A stretch of DNA of 64,000 bases from CAZDGV01 sp964505195. Its GTDB lineage: Bacteria; Bacteroidota; Bacteroidia; Chitinophagales; Chitinophagaceae. This document shows positions 33,575 to 41,994 of the stretch, one piece after another (the first letter of the stretch is position 1; each line of letters opens with the position of its first letter). The DNA is taken from contig CAZDGV010000001.1 in the NCBI GenBank assembly GCA_964505195.1, positions 62,001 to 126,000 of the forward strand, read 5' to 3'. The notes below the pieces were generated by a model. That model ran no database searches, was not told the DNA's origin, and saw only the letters and a program-made list of their open reading frames with translations. Position numbers and translations under genes: made by a program.

Positions 33575-34915
33575 ATGCAGAAGTATCTCATCAAAAATGT
33601 TTCAATAGTAAATGAAGGGACAATCCTTGTACGCGACGTGCTTATTGACAACAAAAAGATTGCAAAAATTGAACACAACATTCAAGCTACGGGCAATGTA
33701 ACGGAAATCAATGGCGAAGGAAAATACCTACTCCCCGGCGTAATCGACGATCAGGTGCATTTTAGGGAACCCGGGCTTACCCATAAAGCCAATATTTATA
33801 CAGAAGCCAAAGCGGCCGTAGCAGGCGGTGTTACCTCTTACATGGAAATGCCGAATACCGTTCCCAATGCTACCAATCTTACCTTACTGGAACAGAAATA
33901 TGAAATTGCAGCAAACACTTCGCTGGGCAACTACTCGTTCTACATGGGCACAAGCAATACCAGTGCAGATGATACCCTTCAGGTAAATGAACACAAAAAC
34001 GATATCTGTGGTATAAAAATTTTCATGGGGGCCAGCACCGGCAATATGCTAGTGGATAATTATATCACACTCGATAAAGTATTTCGCGAAAGCGAGATAC
34101 TGATTGCTACTCATTGCGAATGCGAACCCATGTTCAAAAGAAACTATGCAAAATGCAAGGCAGAAAAAGGAGTCATTGAAGCATCGGACCATCCTTTGAT
34201 ACGCGATGCAGCGGTTTGTTTTGAGTCTTCCCTTGCTGCCGTGCAGTTTGCAAAAAAATATCATTCCCGGCTTCATATTCTGCATATTACCACTGCTAAG
34301 GAACTGGATCTATTCACCAATATGATTCCGCTCAAGGAAAAGCGCATTACCAGTGAAGTATGTGTTCATCACCTTCACTTTACTTCAGATGATTATGGCC
34401 GCCTGGGCAATCTCATCAAATGCAATCCCGCCATCAAAGCACCTGAAAACAAAGAAGCACTTTGGAAAGCGCTGCTCGACGACCGGATTGATGTAATTGC
34501 TACCGATCACGCACCCCATACATGGGAGGAAAAAAATGCCGATTATGATCATGCCCACGCAGGACTGCCATTAGTACAGCATCCTTTGCTACTGATGCTG
34601 CACTATCATAAGGAGGGACGCATCTCTCTTGAAAAAATAGCGGAAAAAATGAGTCATGCCGTTGCCGACTGCTTTCAAATCAGTGAAAGAGGATACATAC
34701 GAGAGGGCTATTATGCCGATCTGGTGCTGGTGGACCTTGCACAGGATTATACCGTAACAAAACAAAATCTGCTTTACAAATGTGGATGGAGCCCGCTGGA
34801 AGGTTTTACCTTCCCTGCTACAATTACGCATACCTTTGTAAGCGGACATCTGGCGTACAAAGAAGGCGCCTTTGATGAATCACAAAAGGGGATGCGCATG
34901 CGTTTCGACCGGTAA
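33575..34915 (+). CDS. pyrC: Dihydroorotase (class I type) with an altered HxH motif
   Basis: 446 residues. Amidohydrolase closing carbamoyl-aspartate to dihydroorotate in pyrimidine synthesis. The usual first metal pair HxH reads GVIDDQVHFREPG, so Gln60 stands at the first His and only His62 is kept. The other ligands look present: Lys148 (GIKIFMGAS), His180 (ATHCECEP), a His in LHILHITT and Asp in IATDHAPHTWEEK. I recall this DDQVHFREPG form in other Bacteroidota, so it is probably a lineage trait and not a defect. pyrD is 12 kb away. Confidence 0.9.
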   Translation: MQKYLIKNVSIVNEGTILVRDVLIDNKKIAKIEHNIQATGNVTEINGEGKYLLPGVIDDQVHFREPGLTHKANIYTEAKAAVAGGVTSYMEMPNTVPNATNLTLLEQKYEIAANTSLGNYSFYMGTSNTSADDTLQVNEHKNDICGIKIFMGASTGNMLVDNYITLDKVFRESEILIATHCECEPMFKRNYAKCKAEKGVIEASDHPLIRDAAVCFESSLAAVQFAKKYHSRLHILHITTAKELDLFTNMIPLKEKRITSEVCVHHLHFTSDDYGRLGNLIKCNPAIKAPENKEALWKALLDDRIDVIATDHAPHTWEEKNADYDHAHAGLPLVQHPLLLMLHYHKEGRISLEKIAEKMSHAVADCFQISERGYIREGYYADLVLVDLAQDYTVTKQNLLYKCGWSPLEGFTFPATITHTFVSGHLAYKEGAFDESQKGMRMRFDR

Positions 34916-34933
34916 ACAAAAGCCGGCGGTTTT

Positions 34934-36244
34934 ATGGAAATAGACAAAACCACATATTACGATCTTTCCATTCTAAACCACGAACAGGACTACTCGATAC
35001 TTCATCGGCTTAACTTCTGCAAATCGCATGGAGGAAGCATTCAGCTTCAATATCTGCTCACCCATCCGCATAACACCATTGAGCAAATCACCGCAACGCA
35101 ACAAGCTATTCGGCGGTTAATGGATATAATGGATGAATGGCCTTCCCAAATTTCCAACGGCACGCTGCTGATGATTGAGAAATTTTACGCCTATCATTTC
35201 GATGCCATTCCCAATACCCATGCTCCCTTTCAGGCACTGAGCTACAGAATATTCAGCAACCACGACTACACACTGGCGAAATATTCATTCAATCACTTTC
35301 GTGATTTTCTGCAGGGCATGCATACACTTTCTCAACTGCTCAAAAAAAAATCCACACCGCTGATTGATGCAATAATAGAAAGCGTTGATGCACATTTAAA
35401 TAAGGAATTGCTGCAGCAAATTCTTTCTTCAAAAGGAAAGCAACTGAATGACGCCACCATGCTGCGCTATACCTATTTTTTGTATCACCACCTGAAAGAA
35501 GCGCTGATGGCATTGATGGACGCCTATCATACACTTGACGCTTACTGCAGCATGGCGACAGCAGTAAAGAAATGGAATCTGCAGTTTCCGAAACTATTGG
35601 AACAGGAAACGCCGACTATTCGCGCTAAACAACTGTACCACTTGTTGCTTCAAAATCCTGTTGCCTATGATGTAGATATGCTTCCAGAGAATAATTTTAT
35701 TTTTTTAACGGGAGCAAATATGGCAGGTAAAAGCACATTCATCAAATCGATTGGTGTAGCGGTGTATCTTGCGCATGTTGGCATGGGTGTGCCTGCAGCC
35801 TCCATGGAGCTTTCGCTATTTGATGGACTGCTGAGCAATATACAAGTACAAGACAATCTGGTTAAGGGCCAAAGCTATTTCTTCAATGAAGTACAGCGCA
35901 TCAAAAACACAGTTGTAAAAATTTCGGATGGCAAAAAATGGCTGGTATTAATCGATGAACTTTTCAAAGGCACCAACATACAAGATGCTATGCAATGCAG
36001 CTTGGCTGTAATCAAAGGATTGCTCAAAATAAAAAACGCAACTTTTATTCTTTCTACCCATCTCTACGAAATTGCTGCAGATCTTAACAATTATCCCAAT
36101 ATCGCATTTCGCTTCTTTGAAACCGACATCCACAATGAAACCCTTCGTTTCAACTACCAGCTTTCCGAAGGAATTAGCAATGACCGCATTGGCTATCTGA
36201 TATTGAAAAAAGAGAAAGTAATTGATTTACTCGATCGATTATAA
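34934..36244 (+). CDS. Short MutS-family ATPase without mismatch-recognition domain
   Basis: 436 residues against about 850 for MutS. The C-terminal ATPase is complete: Walker A GANMAGKST near 260, then VPAASMELSLFDGL, SYFFNEVQRI, Walker B LVLIDELFKGTN near 338, and LSTHLYEIA. The N-terminal half (about 240 residues, alpha-helical, LHRLNFCKSHGGSIQLQYLL at its start) looks like a shortened lever/core region; the domain I Phe-x-Glu mismatch finger and the Smr domain of MutS2 are absent. Mismatch repair is therefore unlikely. It follows pyrC by 18 bp. Function unknown. Confidence 0.85.
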   Translation: MEIDKTTYYDLSILNHEQDYSILHRLNFCKSHGGSIQLQYLLTHPHNTIEQITATQQAIRRLMDIMDEWPSQISNGTLLMIEKFYAYHFDAIPNTHAPFQALSYRIFSNHDYTLAKYSFNHFRDFLQGMHTLSQLLKKKSTPLIDAIIESVDAHLNKELLQQILSSKGKQLNDATMLRYTYFLYHHLKEALMALMDAYHTLDAYCSMATAVKKWNLQFPKLLEQETPTIRAKQLYHLLLQNPVAYDVDMLPENNFIFLTGANMAGKSTFIKSIGVAVYLAHVGMGVPAASMELSLFDGLLSNIQVQDNLVKGQSYFFNEVQRIKNTVVKISDGKKWLVLIDELFKGTNIQDAMQCSLAVIKGLLKIKNATFILSTHLYEIAADLNNYPNIAFRFFETDIHNETLRFNYQLSEGISNDRIGYLILKKEKVIDLLDRL

Positions 36245-36325
36245 TGCAAACGGATCTTTTTTAAAACTTGCTTTCATCTCTACTTGCTTTGCTGTATCTT
36301 GTTAGAACAGATCAAGATCGAATTT

Positions 36326-37867
36326 ATGCTGGTCAAAACCTATGGAAGCGCCATTTATGGTGTGAATGCTATTACCATTTCGGTAGAAGTGAATGTGATG
36401 GCAGGGAAAGACTACTTTATAGTAGGGCTGCCCGACAGCGCCGTAAAAGAAAGTTTGCAGCGCGTGGAAAGTGCCATCAAAACAAATGGCATGCATATGC
36501 CCCGCACCAAGCTCGTTGTGAACCTCGCTCCCGCCGATATCCGCAAAACCGGATCAGCATTTGATCTTCCCATTGCCATTGGCACTTTGGCGGCAAGCGA
36601 ACAAATTGAAAATCCGGAAATACTCAACGACTATATTATCATGGGCGAGCTGAATTTAGATGGCTCTATTCAACCCATCAAAGGTGCACTGCCCATGGCC
36701 ATACAAGCGCGTAAGGAAAACTTCAAGGGTTTTATACTCCCACTGCAAAATGCGAAGGAAGCGGGCATGGTAAATCAATTGAATGTATATGGAGTAAGCC
36801 ATTTGAATGATGTGATTGCGCTTTTGCGTGATCCCTCATCCATTGAACCGCTTAAAATAAATACGAGAGATGCTTTCTATGCATCGCAATACGATTTTGA
36901 TGCGGATTTCAGCGATGTGAAAGGGCAATCGAATATCAAAAGGGCGCTTGAAATTGCAGCAGCAGGTAGTCATAATGCCATTTTAATCGGTCCGCCCGGC
37001 GCGGGAAAAACCATGCTGGCAAAAAGATTGCCCACTATTCTTCCTCCGCTTACGCTTCAGGAAGCTTTGGAAACCACCAAAATTCACAGCGTTGCCGGAA
37101 AACTTCCCGAAAATGCAACGCTGATTTCAAAACGACCGTTCCGAAGTCCGCACCATAGCATTTCTGATGCTGCGCTGGTAGGTGGTGGCAGTAGTCCGCA
37201 ACCCGGGGAAATTTCACTGGCACATAATGGCGTGCTATTCCTAGATGAGCTGCCTGAATTCAAACGCACAGTGCTGGAAGTAATGCGACAACCGATGGAA
37301 GAGCGCAAAGTAACCATATCAAGAGCCAAACTGGCAATTGATTTTCCCTCCTCCTTCATGCTGATCGCCAGCATGAACCCCTGCCCCTGCGGATTTTACA
37401 ACCACCCTGAAAAAGAATGCAGCTGCGTTCCGGGATCAGTACAGAAATACCTGAACAAAATTTCAGGGCCGCTACTCGATCGCATTGACCTACATGTAGA
37501 AGTAACCCCGGTTCCATTTCAGGAGTTATCGCGACAAGAAACAGGAGAAAATTCAGAAACCATCCGCGAGCGGGTAATTCGAGCACGCGAAATACAGGCA
37601 GCACGTTATAAAAACGAAACAGGTATTTATGCCAACGCCCAAATGAGCTCAAAAATGCTAAAAGAAATTTGCGTGATCAGTCAGGCCGGACAAACCCTCT
37701 TAAAAGCAGCCATGGACAAACTCAATCTTTCTGCAAGAGCTTACGACAGAATTCTAAAAGTGAGTCGCACCATTGCCGACTTGGATAGTAGCGCAGATAT
37801 AAAGGTGGAACATCTTGCAGAGGCAATTCATTACAGGAGCTTAGACAGAGCAGGCTGGGCGGGTTAA
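36326..37867 (+). CDS. comM: YifB/ComM-family AAA+ ATPase (Mg-chelatase-like)
   Basis: 513 residues from the ATG at 36326, which opens with MLVKTYGSAIYGVNA as in YifB/ComM. An N-terminal Lon-protease-like fold (VGLPDSAVKESLQRV, AFDLPIAIG) is followed by an AAA+ core with Walker A GPPGAGKTMLAKRLP near 222, Walker B LFLDELPEF and a C-terminal Mg-chelatase domain (LSARAYDRILKVSRTIADL). ComM promotes branch migration during natural transformation in Vibrio; the ComEA-like protein at 10.4 kb would fit DNA uptake, but competence is only an inference. Confidence 0.92.
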   Translation: MLVKTYGSAIYGVNAITISVEVNVMAGKDYFIVGLPDSAVKESLQRVESAIKTNGMHMPRTKLVVNLAPADIRKTGSAFDLPIAIGTLAASEQIENPEILNDYIIMGELNLDGSIQPIKGALPMAIQARKENFKGFILPLQNAKEAGMVNQLNVYGVSHLNDVIALLRDPSSIEPLKINTRDAFYASQYDFDADFSDVKGQSNIKRALEIAAAGSHNAILIGPPGAGKTMLAKRLPTILPPLTLQEALETTKIHSVAGKLPENATLISKRPFRSPHHSISDAALVGGGSSPQPGEISLAHNGVLFLDELPEFKRTVLEVMRQPMEERKVTISRAKLAIDFPSSFMLIASMNPCPCGFYNHPEKECSCVPGSVQKYLNKISGPLLDRIDLHVEVTPVPFQELSRQETGENSETIRERVIRAREIQAARYKNETGIYANAQMSSKMLKEICVISQAGQTLLKAAMDKLNLSARAYDRILKVSRTIADLDSSADIKVEHLAEAIHYRSLDRAGWAG

Positions 37868-37963
37868 GGCAGCCCAAAAACAAGCTCCATAAAGATTGTA
37901 TCTTTACGTCCTCAAGGCAACACTATCAACTGAGAGTTGCTTTAAAAGCCCGACCACCATAAC

Positions 37964-39772
37964 ATGAAAATACTTTTGCACTATTTGAAACCCTACCGCT
38001 TGCTGGTGGGGTTGGTTTTATTACTGGCTGCCATCAACATGAGTTTTTCATTGGTTGACCCCATCTTATTTGGAAAGCTAGTAAACCTGGCAAACGATTA
38101 TCGGCAATCGATTGAAAACGGAAAACAAATTACAGCACAGGATTATTTCCAATCTTTCTCCTGGGAAAAACCCGGTGTATGGATGATTGTACTGCTCAGC
38201 ATTACTGTTGCAATGATCAGTCGCATTGCGAAAAACTTTCAGGATTATTTTCTCAATCTGGTCATTCAAAAATTTGGCGCAAGTGTTTTTACCGACGGAT
38301 TAAAACACGCCATGAAACTTCCCTACCAGGAATTTGAAGATCAGCGGAGTGGTGAAACCCTATCGGTGCTAACCAAAGTGCGTACAGATGTTGAAAAGCT
38401 CATGAACTACCTGATCAATGTGTTGTTCGGCATCATCATCGGTATTGTTTTTGTTTTTGTGTATGCTGCCGTTTTCATTCACTGGAGTATTCCCATCGCT
38501 TATTTATGCGGCATTTTGGTATTGACTGCCATCACCAATCTGCTCAGTAAAAAAATCAAAAGCATTCAAAAAAATATTGTTGCCCAAACCACTGCACTGG
38601 CCGGTTCTACCACGGAATCGCTGCGCAATATCGAACTGGTAAAAAGTCTTGGCCTTACCGAACAGGAAGTGGAACGACTCAACAAAAACACCTATAAAAT
38701 TTTAGGCCTTGAGCTTACGAAAGTTAAGCGCATTCGTAGTATCAGCTTTATTCAGGGTACGCTGGTTAATACATTAAGACAGGTAATTCTGTTTATTCTC
38801 ATGTGGTTGATATTCGGATCATACATGAATGCAGGTGATCTGGTAACGATGCAGATTTTTTCCTTCTTTGTATTCGGCCCATTACAGGAAATCGGCAATA
38901 TCTTACTGGCTTATCGTGAAGCGGAAGCTTCGCTGAACAATTTCCATCAATTGATGAACAAAGCCCCCGAATCTGTACCTGAAAAACCGATGCATTTGGG
39001 AAGTATTGAAACACTTGAGTTCAGCAAAGTGAGTTTCAAACATCGTAGTGCACAACAAAATGCCATCACCCAAATTAGCTTTCAGGTACGCACAGGTGAA
39101 ACCATTGCATTTGTAGGGCCTTCCGGTTCGGGCAAAACCACCCTCATGAAATTACTGGTAGGTTTATACCGACCGCAGGAGGGAAACATTTTTTATAACG
39201 GAATAGACGAGAACTCTATCCTCTTTGAAGATCTGCGCAATCAGATCGGTTTTGTTACGCAGGATACCCAGCTTTTCAGCGGAACTATCCGTGAAAATTT
39301 AATGTTTGTCAATCCTTCAGCTAGCGAAGCGTCCTTGCACGACGTACTGCAAAAAGCATCTTGTCAGCGTTTACTGCAAAGAGCAGAAAAAGGATTAGAC
39401 ACAATGATTGGGGAAGGTGGACTCAAACTCAGCGGAGGTGAAAAGCAACGACTTTCTATTGCGCGAGCGCTGCTAAGAAATCCACGCCTGCTGATTTTCG
39501 ATGAAGCAACTTCCGCGCTCGACTCTATTACAGAAGAAGAAATTACAGCTACCATCCGAGATATTTCCGCGCAGCGCAATCAAATCAATATTCTAATTGC
39601 ACACCGTTTGTCAACCATTATGCATGCAGACAGAATATATGTGCTGGAAGGTGGTGATGTGGTAGAGACCGGAACACATCAGCAACTGCTCGATGAAAAA
39701 GGACTTTATTATGCCATGTGGCGACAGCAGATTGGCGAACGTAAAAAAAGCACCAATACTGAAACTGCGTGA
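37964..39772 (+). CDS. ABC exporter, fused membrane and ATPase domains
   Basis: 602 residues, one half-transporter that should act as a homodimer. Six transmembrane helices in the first 310 residues, then an ATPase domain with Walker A GPSGSGKTT near 385, Q-loop FVTQDTQLFSG, signature LSGGEKQRLSIARALL, Walker B LLIFDEATSALD and H-loop IAHRLST. Lipid, peptide or drug export are all possible. The 96-bp leader holds a TATCTTTA promoter-like element and small inverted repeats. Confidence 0.92.
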   Translation: MKILLHYLKPYRLLVGLVLLLAAINMSFSLVDPILFGKLVNLANDYRQSIENGKQITAQDYFQSFSWEKPGVWMIVLLSITVAMISRIAKNFQDYFLNLVIQKFGASVFTDGLKHAMKLPYQEFEDQRSGETLSVLTKVRTDVEKLMNYLINVLFGIIIGIVFVFVYAAVFIHWSIPIAYLCGILVLTAITNLLSKKIKSIQKNIVAQTTALAGSTTESLRNIELVKSLGLTEQEVERLNKNTYKILGLELTKVKRIRSISFIQGTLVNTLRQVILFILMWLIFGSYMNAGDLVTMQIFSFFVFGPLQEIGNILLAYREAEASLNNFHQLMNKAPESVPEKPMHLGSIETLEFSKVSFKHRSAQQNAITQISFQVRTGETIAFVGPSGSGKTTLMKLLVGLYRPQEGNIFYNGIDENSILFEDLRNQIGFVTQDTQLFSGTIRENLMFVNPSASEASLHDVLQKASCQRLLQRAEKGLDTMIGEGGLKLSGGEKQRLSIARALLRNPRLLIFDEATSALDSITEEEITATIRDISAQRNQINILIAHRLSTIMHADRIYVLEGGDVVETGTHQQLLDEKGLYYAMWRQQIGERKKSTNTETA

Positions 39773-39803
39773 TGTAAGTCACCCTATGAAATTACGCGCT
39801 CAG

Positions 39804-39811
39804 TAATTTTG
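39804..39811 (+). promoter_or_regulatory. -7 promoter element for the DUF983 gene
   Basis: TAATTTTG, exact TAnnTTTG, 17 bp before the ATG at 39828. Confidence 0.45.
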
Positions 39812-39827
39812 TATGCTCGATACCCAA

Positions 39828-40262
39828 ATGATGACGAACCAACCAAAAAGTAAACCGAATTACTTCCTCAGCATGCTGAGCATGCGTTGCCCGCGATGCC
39901 GCAGAGGCAAACTGTTTAAGCACTTCAGCGCTTACAACTTCAAGCATACGCTGGATATGAATCAGCACTGCAGTGTATGCAAACAACATACCGATATGGA
40001 ACCCGGCTTTTGGTATGGAACAGGTTATGTGAGCTATGCTTTATCTGTAGCGGTATCTGTTGCAAGTTTTATTGCCTGGTGGGTATTTGTCGGCATCTCG
40101 GCACAAGACAACCGCGTACTCTGGTGGCTACTTTTTAACGGAATATTACTATTACTGCTGCAGCCATGGCTGATGCGACTAAGCCGCACTATTTATCTGT
40201 ATTTCTTTATCAGTTACGATCCTGACTACGAAATACATCCGGTAAAAAAATTCGATTACTAA
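39828..40262 (+). CDS. DUF983 family membrane protein
   Basis: 144 residues from the ATG at 39828 (an in-frame ATG at 39813 would add five). The N-terminus MRCPRCRRGKLF and a later QHCSVCKQ form two CxxC pairs, a likely zinc ribbon. MEPGFWYGTGYVSYAL and two transmembrane helices follow. This matches DUF983, a family of unknown function. The stop overlaps the stop of the convergent DUF2721 gene. Confidence 0.85.
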   Translation: MMTNQPKSKPNYFLSMLSMRCPRCRRGKLFKHFSAYNFKHTLDMNQHCSVCKQHTDMEPGFWYGTGYVSYALSVAVSVASFIAWWVFVGISAQDNRVLWWLLFNGILLLLLQPWLMRLSRTIYLYFFISYDPDYEIHPVKKFDY

Positions 40263-40708
40263 GGCTTTTTCTCTTTTCCAAAAGGAAGTAAATCACTGAT
40301 GATATTGGTATCGGCCAATTCTTCCATATCGCTGAGCTCATGCCGTAATGCGATGGTGCTCTGCTGAATTTCTACTAAAGAAATTATAAGGGACGCAATG
40401 AGTGAAAGCAAACTCACGGCAAATACAAAATGGGCCTTCCCCGGGCTTTCAATAAAAATGAGGTACATGCATAGTACACAAAGCAAAAAACTAACTACAC
40501 CCAAGCCCTGCATATAACGAATCATATTCAGCCTGGCACGCAGATTTTGAATTTGCATGATAATGACTTTCTTGTTCTGCTCGCGCGCATATTCATCATG
40601 CAGTTTGCGAATCAGATTGGCCAATGCTAAAAACCGATTGGTATAGGCTAGCATCAGCAAAGTGATGGCCGGGAAAAGCAGCGCAGGAGTATTGATGGAT
40701 AATTCCAT
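40259..40708 (-). CDS. DUF2721 family membrane protein
   Basis: 149 residues. It opens with TPALLFPAITLLMLAYTNRFLALA, a DUF2721 hallmark (motif PAITLLMLAYTNRF), with a basic coiled helix after it and two more transmembrane segments (VSFLLCVLCMYLIFI; VSLLSLIASLIISLV). An integral inner-membrane protein of unknown role. The ATG at 40708 directly follows the T-run of an intrinsic terminator, so its transcript must start inside or beyond that hairpin. Confidence 0.85.
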   Translation of the reverse strand: MELSINTPALLFPAITLLMLAYTNRFLALANLIRKLHDEYAREQNKKVIIMQIQNLRARLNMIRYMQGLGVVSFLLCVLCMYLIFIESPGKAHFVFAVSLLSLIASLIISLVEIQQSTIALRHELSDMEELADTNIISDLLPFGKEKKP

Positions 40709-40738
40709 AAAAAAAGCCCTGTAAAAGTACAGGGCTTT
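40709..40738 (-). terminator. Terminator after the beta-barrel gene, abutting the DUF2721 start
   Basis: Perfect 11-bp stem AAAGCCCTGTA / TACAGGGCTTT with a four-base loop; on the minus strand it is followed by a T-run that reaches the ATG of the next gene. Confidence 0.85.
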
Positions 40739-40762
40739 GAATGAAAATCGAAATCGTGTTTA

Positions 40763-41374
40763 CTATTTCTTCGCTTTATTAAAAAAGTAGCCTACAGAAA
40801 CTGCAAACATATTGTTTCTCCAGGTTGGATTTTCAACATTGTTCCAGTTAGTGAATCCGAGGGTATAGTTGGCAGAGAAGAAAACACCGTTGCTGAGTTG
40901 ATAGCCAACCAATGCATTGGCACCAAGATCAAAACGCTTGATTTTTCCGGCCTCTGTTCCAAATTCAATTGCTTCTGATTCGTCATGTGCTTTTTCTTTT
41001 CCGCTGAGGTTATATCCTAATACCGGACCGGCACCTGCAAAAAAACCGGATTTGTTATCTGGTCTGTAAACAAAGTTCAGAGGAATTTCAAGAGAATTGA
41101 ATGCATAAACATCTTTATGATCATCATGCTCTTTTTTACCTCCGCGTCCGCTGTAAAGAAGCTGCGGCTGAAAAGCAAAATCTTTGCCCAGAGAAAAATC
41201 GCCCACGAGTCCGAAGTGGATGCTGGGTCTTGCTGAAAGTTCAGATCTCAGGTCTTCATCATTGGTAGAAATGCTATTCAGATTTAAACCTGCTTTTACA
41301 CCTACCTTGCTTTGTGCTACTGCAGAAGCAGCCATTACCAATACCATCGTCGTCATCGTAACCAGTTTTTTCAT
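40763..41374 (-). CDS. Outer-membrane beta-barrel protein with His/Asp-rich loop
   Basis: 203 residues. Signal peptide (MVLVMAASAVAQS), then an eight-stranded barrel pattern of the OMP_b-brl_2 type: VGVKAGLNLNSIS, FAFQPQLLYSGRGGKK, SLEIPLNFVYRP, FFAGAGPVLGYNLSG and the last strand MFAVSVGYFF. Predicted surface loops carry GKKEHDDHKDV and EKAHDESEA, rich in His and acidic residues and possibly metal-binding. Its promoter region has a box shared with the TonB receptor and lipoprotein genes next door. Confidence 0.85.
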   Translation of the reverse strand: MKKLVTMTTMVLVMAASAVAQSKVGVKAGLNLNSISTNDEDLRSELSARPSIHFGLVGDFSLGKDFAFQPQLLYSGRGGKKEHDDHKDVYAFNSLEIPLNFVYRPDNKSGFFAGAGPVLGYNLSGKEKAHDESEAIEFGTEAGKIKRFDLGANALVGYQLSNGVFFSANYTLGFTNWNNVENPTWRNNMFAVSVGYFFNKAKK

Positions 41375-41394
41375 AATCGTCTGTTTTTAGTTTT

Positions 41395-41407
41395 GAAACA
41401 ATGTTGC
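41395..41407 (-). promoter_or_regulatory. Shared palindromic box, copy A (beta-barrel gene)
   Basis: Minus strand GCAACATTGTTTC, 21 bp before the ATG and directly after a promoter-like TAAAATTTG (41407-41415). Overlap with the expected transcript start suits a repressor site. Confidence 0.5.
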
Positions 41408-41448
41408 AAATTTTAGAAAACTATTTTAAAAATTTTGTTAAATACACA

Positions 41449-41994
41449 TTATTGAATGGTAATTGGAAAAACAACCTGAAGATCTGAATGCCCTTTCGAC
41501 GGATCATCGTTGGGACCTTTAATAAGCGGCTTGTGCATCAGCTTTACAGTTACATTGCCCGAGCCAGCTGCTCCTGCAACCCAGGTCGACTGGATCCCCA
41601 GCGGAAAACCATTGCTGTCACGATCTGTTTTTGTAACCGCTACACTTACTCCGGACGCCAAGTAATAAAATTCATGCTCTCGTCCTTGCTGCTGAATGGT
41701 AGGCGTGATATCTTTTACCACGCCATTTGAAATATTCTTTACGACAATCTGCATTGTATAAGACTGACCATTATTTAAGTTAATTCGATCAATTCGTGTG
41801 GGTGGATTACCACCATCGCCATCAGGATCTTCAGCAATAAAAGTTCCTACCACTGTTGTGCCTTGCCGAAAGATCAATTCCACGCCGTTTACAGCAGCGT
41901 GTTCTGTTTCATTATTTGGATTGGAAGCTTTTTTACAGCCTGCAGCGGTTGCGAACAAGAGAAACAAACAAGAAGCAGATAAGATACGTATCAT
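41449..41994 (-). CDS. Lipoprotein partner of the TonB receptor
   Basis: 181 residues. Lipoprotein signal with lipobox TAAGC, then a beta-rich domain containing EDPDGDGGNPPTRID, LNNGQSYTMQIVVKN, REHEFYYLASG and TDRDSNGFPLG. From memory this resembles proteins annotated in flavobacteria as type 1 periplasmic binding fold superfamily and found next to TonB receptors; function unknown. Its ATG overlaps the receptor stop (ATGA), so it is translationally coupled, and a palindrome plus promoter-like element inside the receptor gene could also drive it alone. Confidence 0.82.
   Translation of the reverse strand: MIRILSASCLFLLFATAAGCKKASNPNNETEHAAVNGVELIFRQGTTVVGTFIAEDPDGDGGNPPTRIDRINLNNGQSYTMQIVVKNISNGVVKDITPTIQQQGREHEFYYLASGVSVAVTKTDRDSNGFPLGIQSTWVAGAAGSGNVTVKLMHKPLIKGPNDDPSKGHSDLQVVFPITIQ

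Noticed and set aside
34934..36244. MutS-like gene as a broken mutS pseudogene
   Set aside because: The frame is intact, the ATPase motifs are complete and the N-terminal half is continuous; no remains of the missing domains lie upstream.
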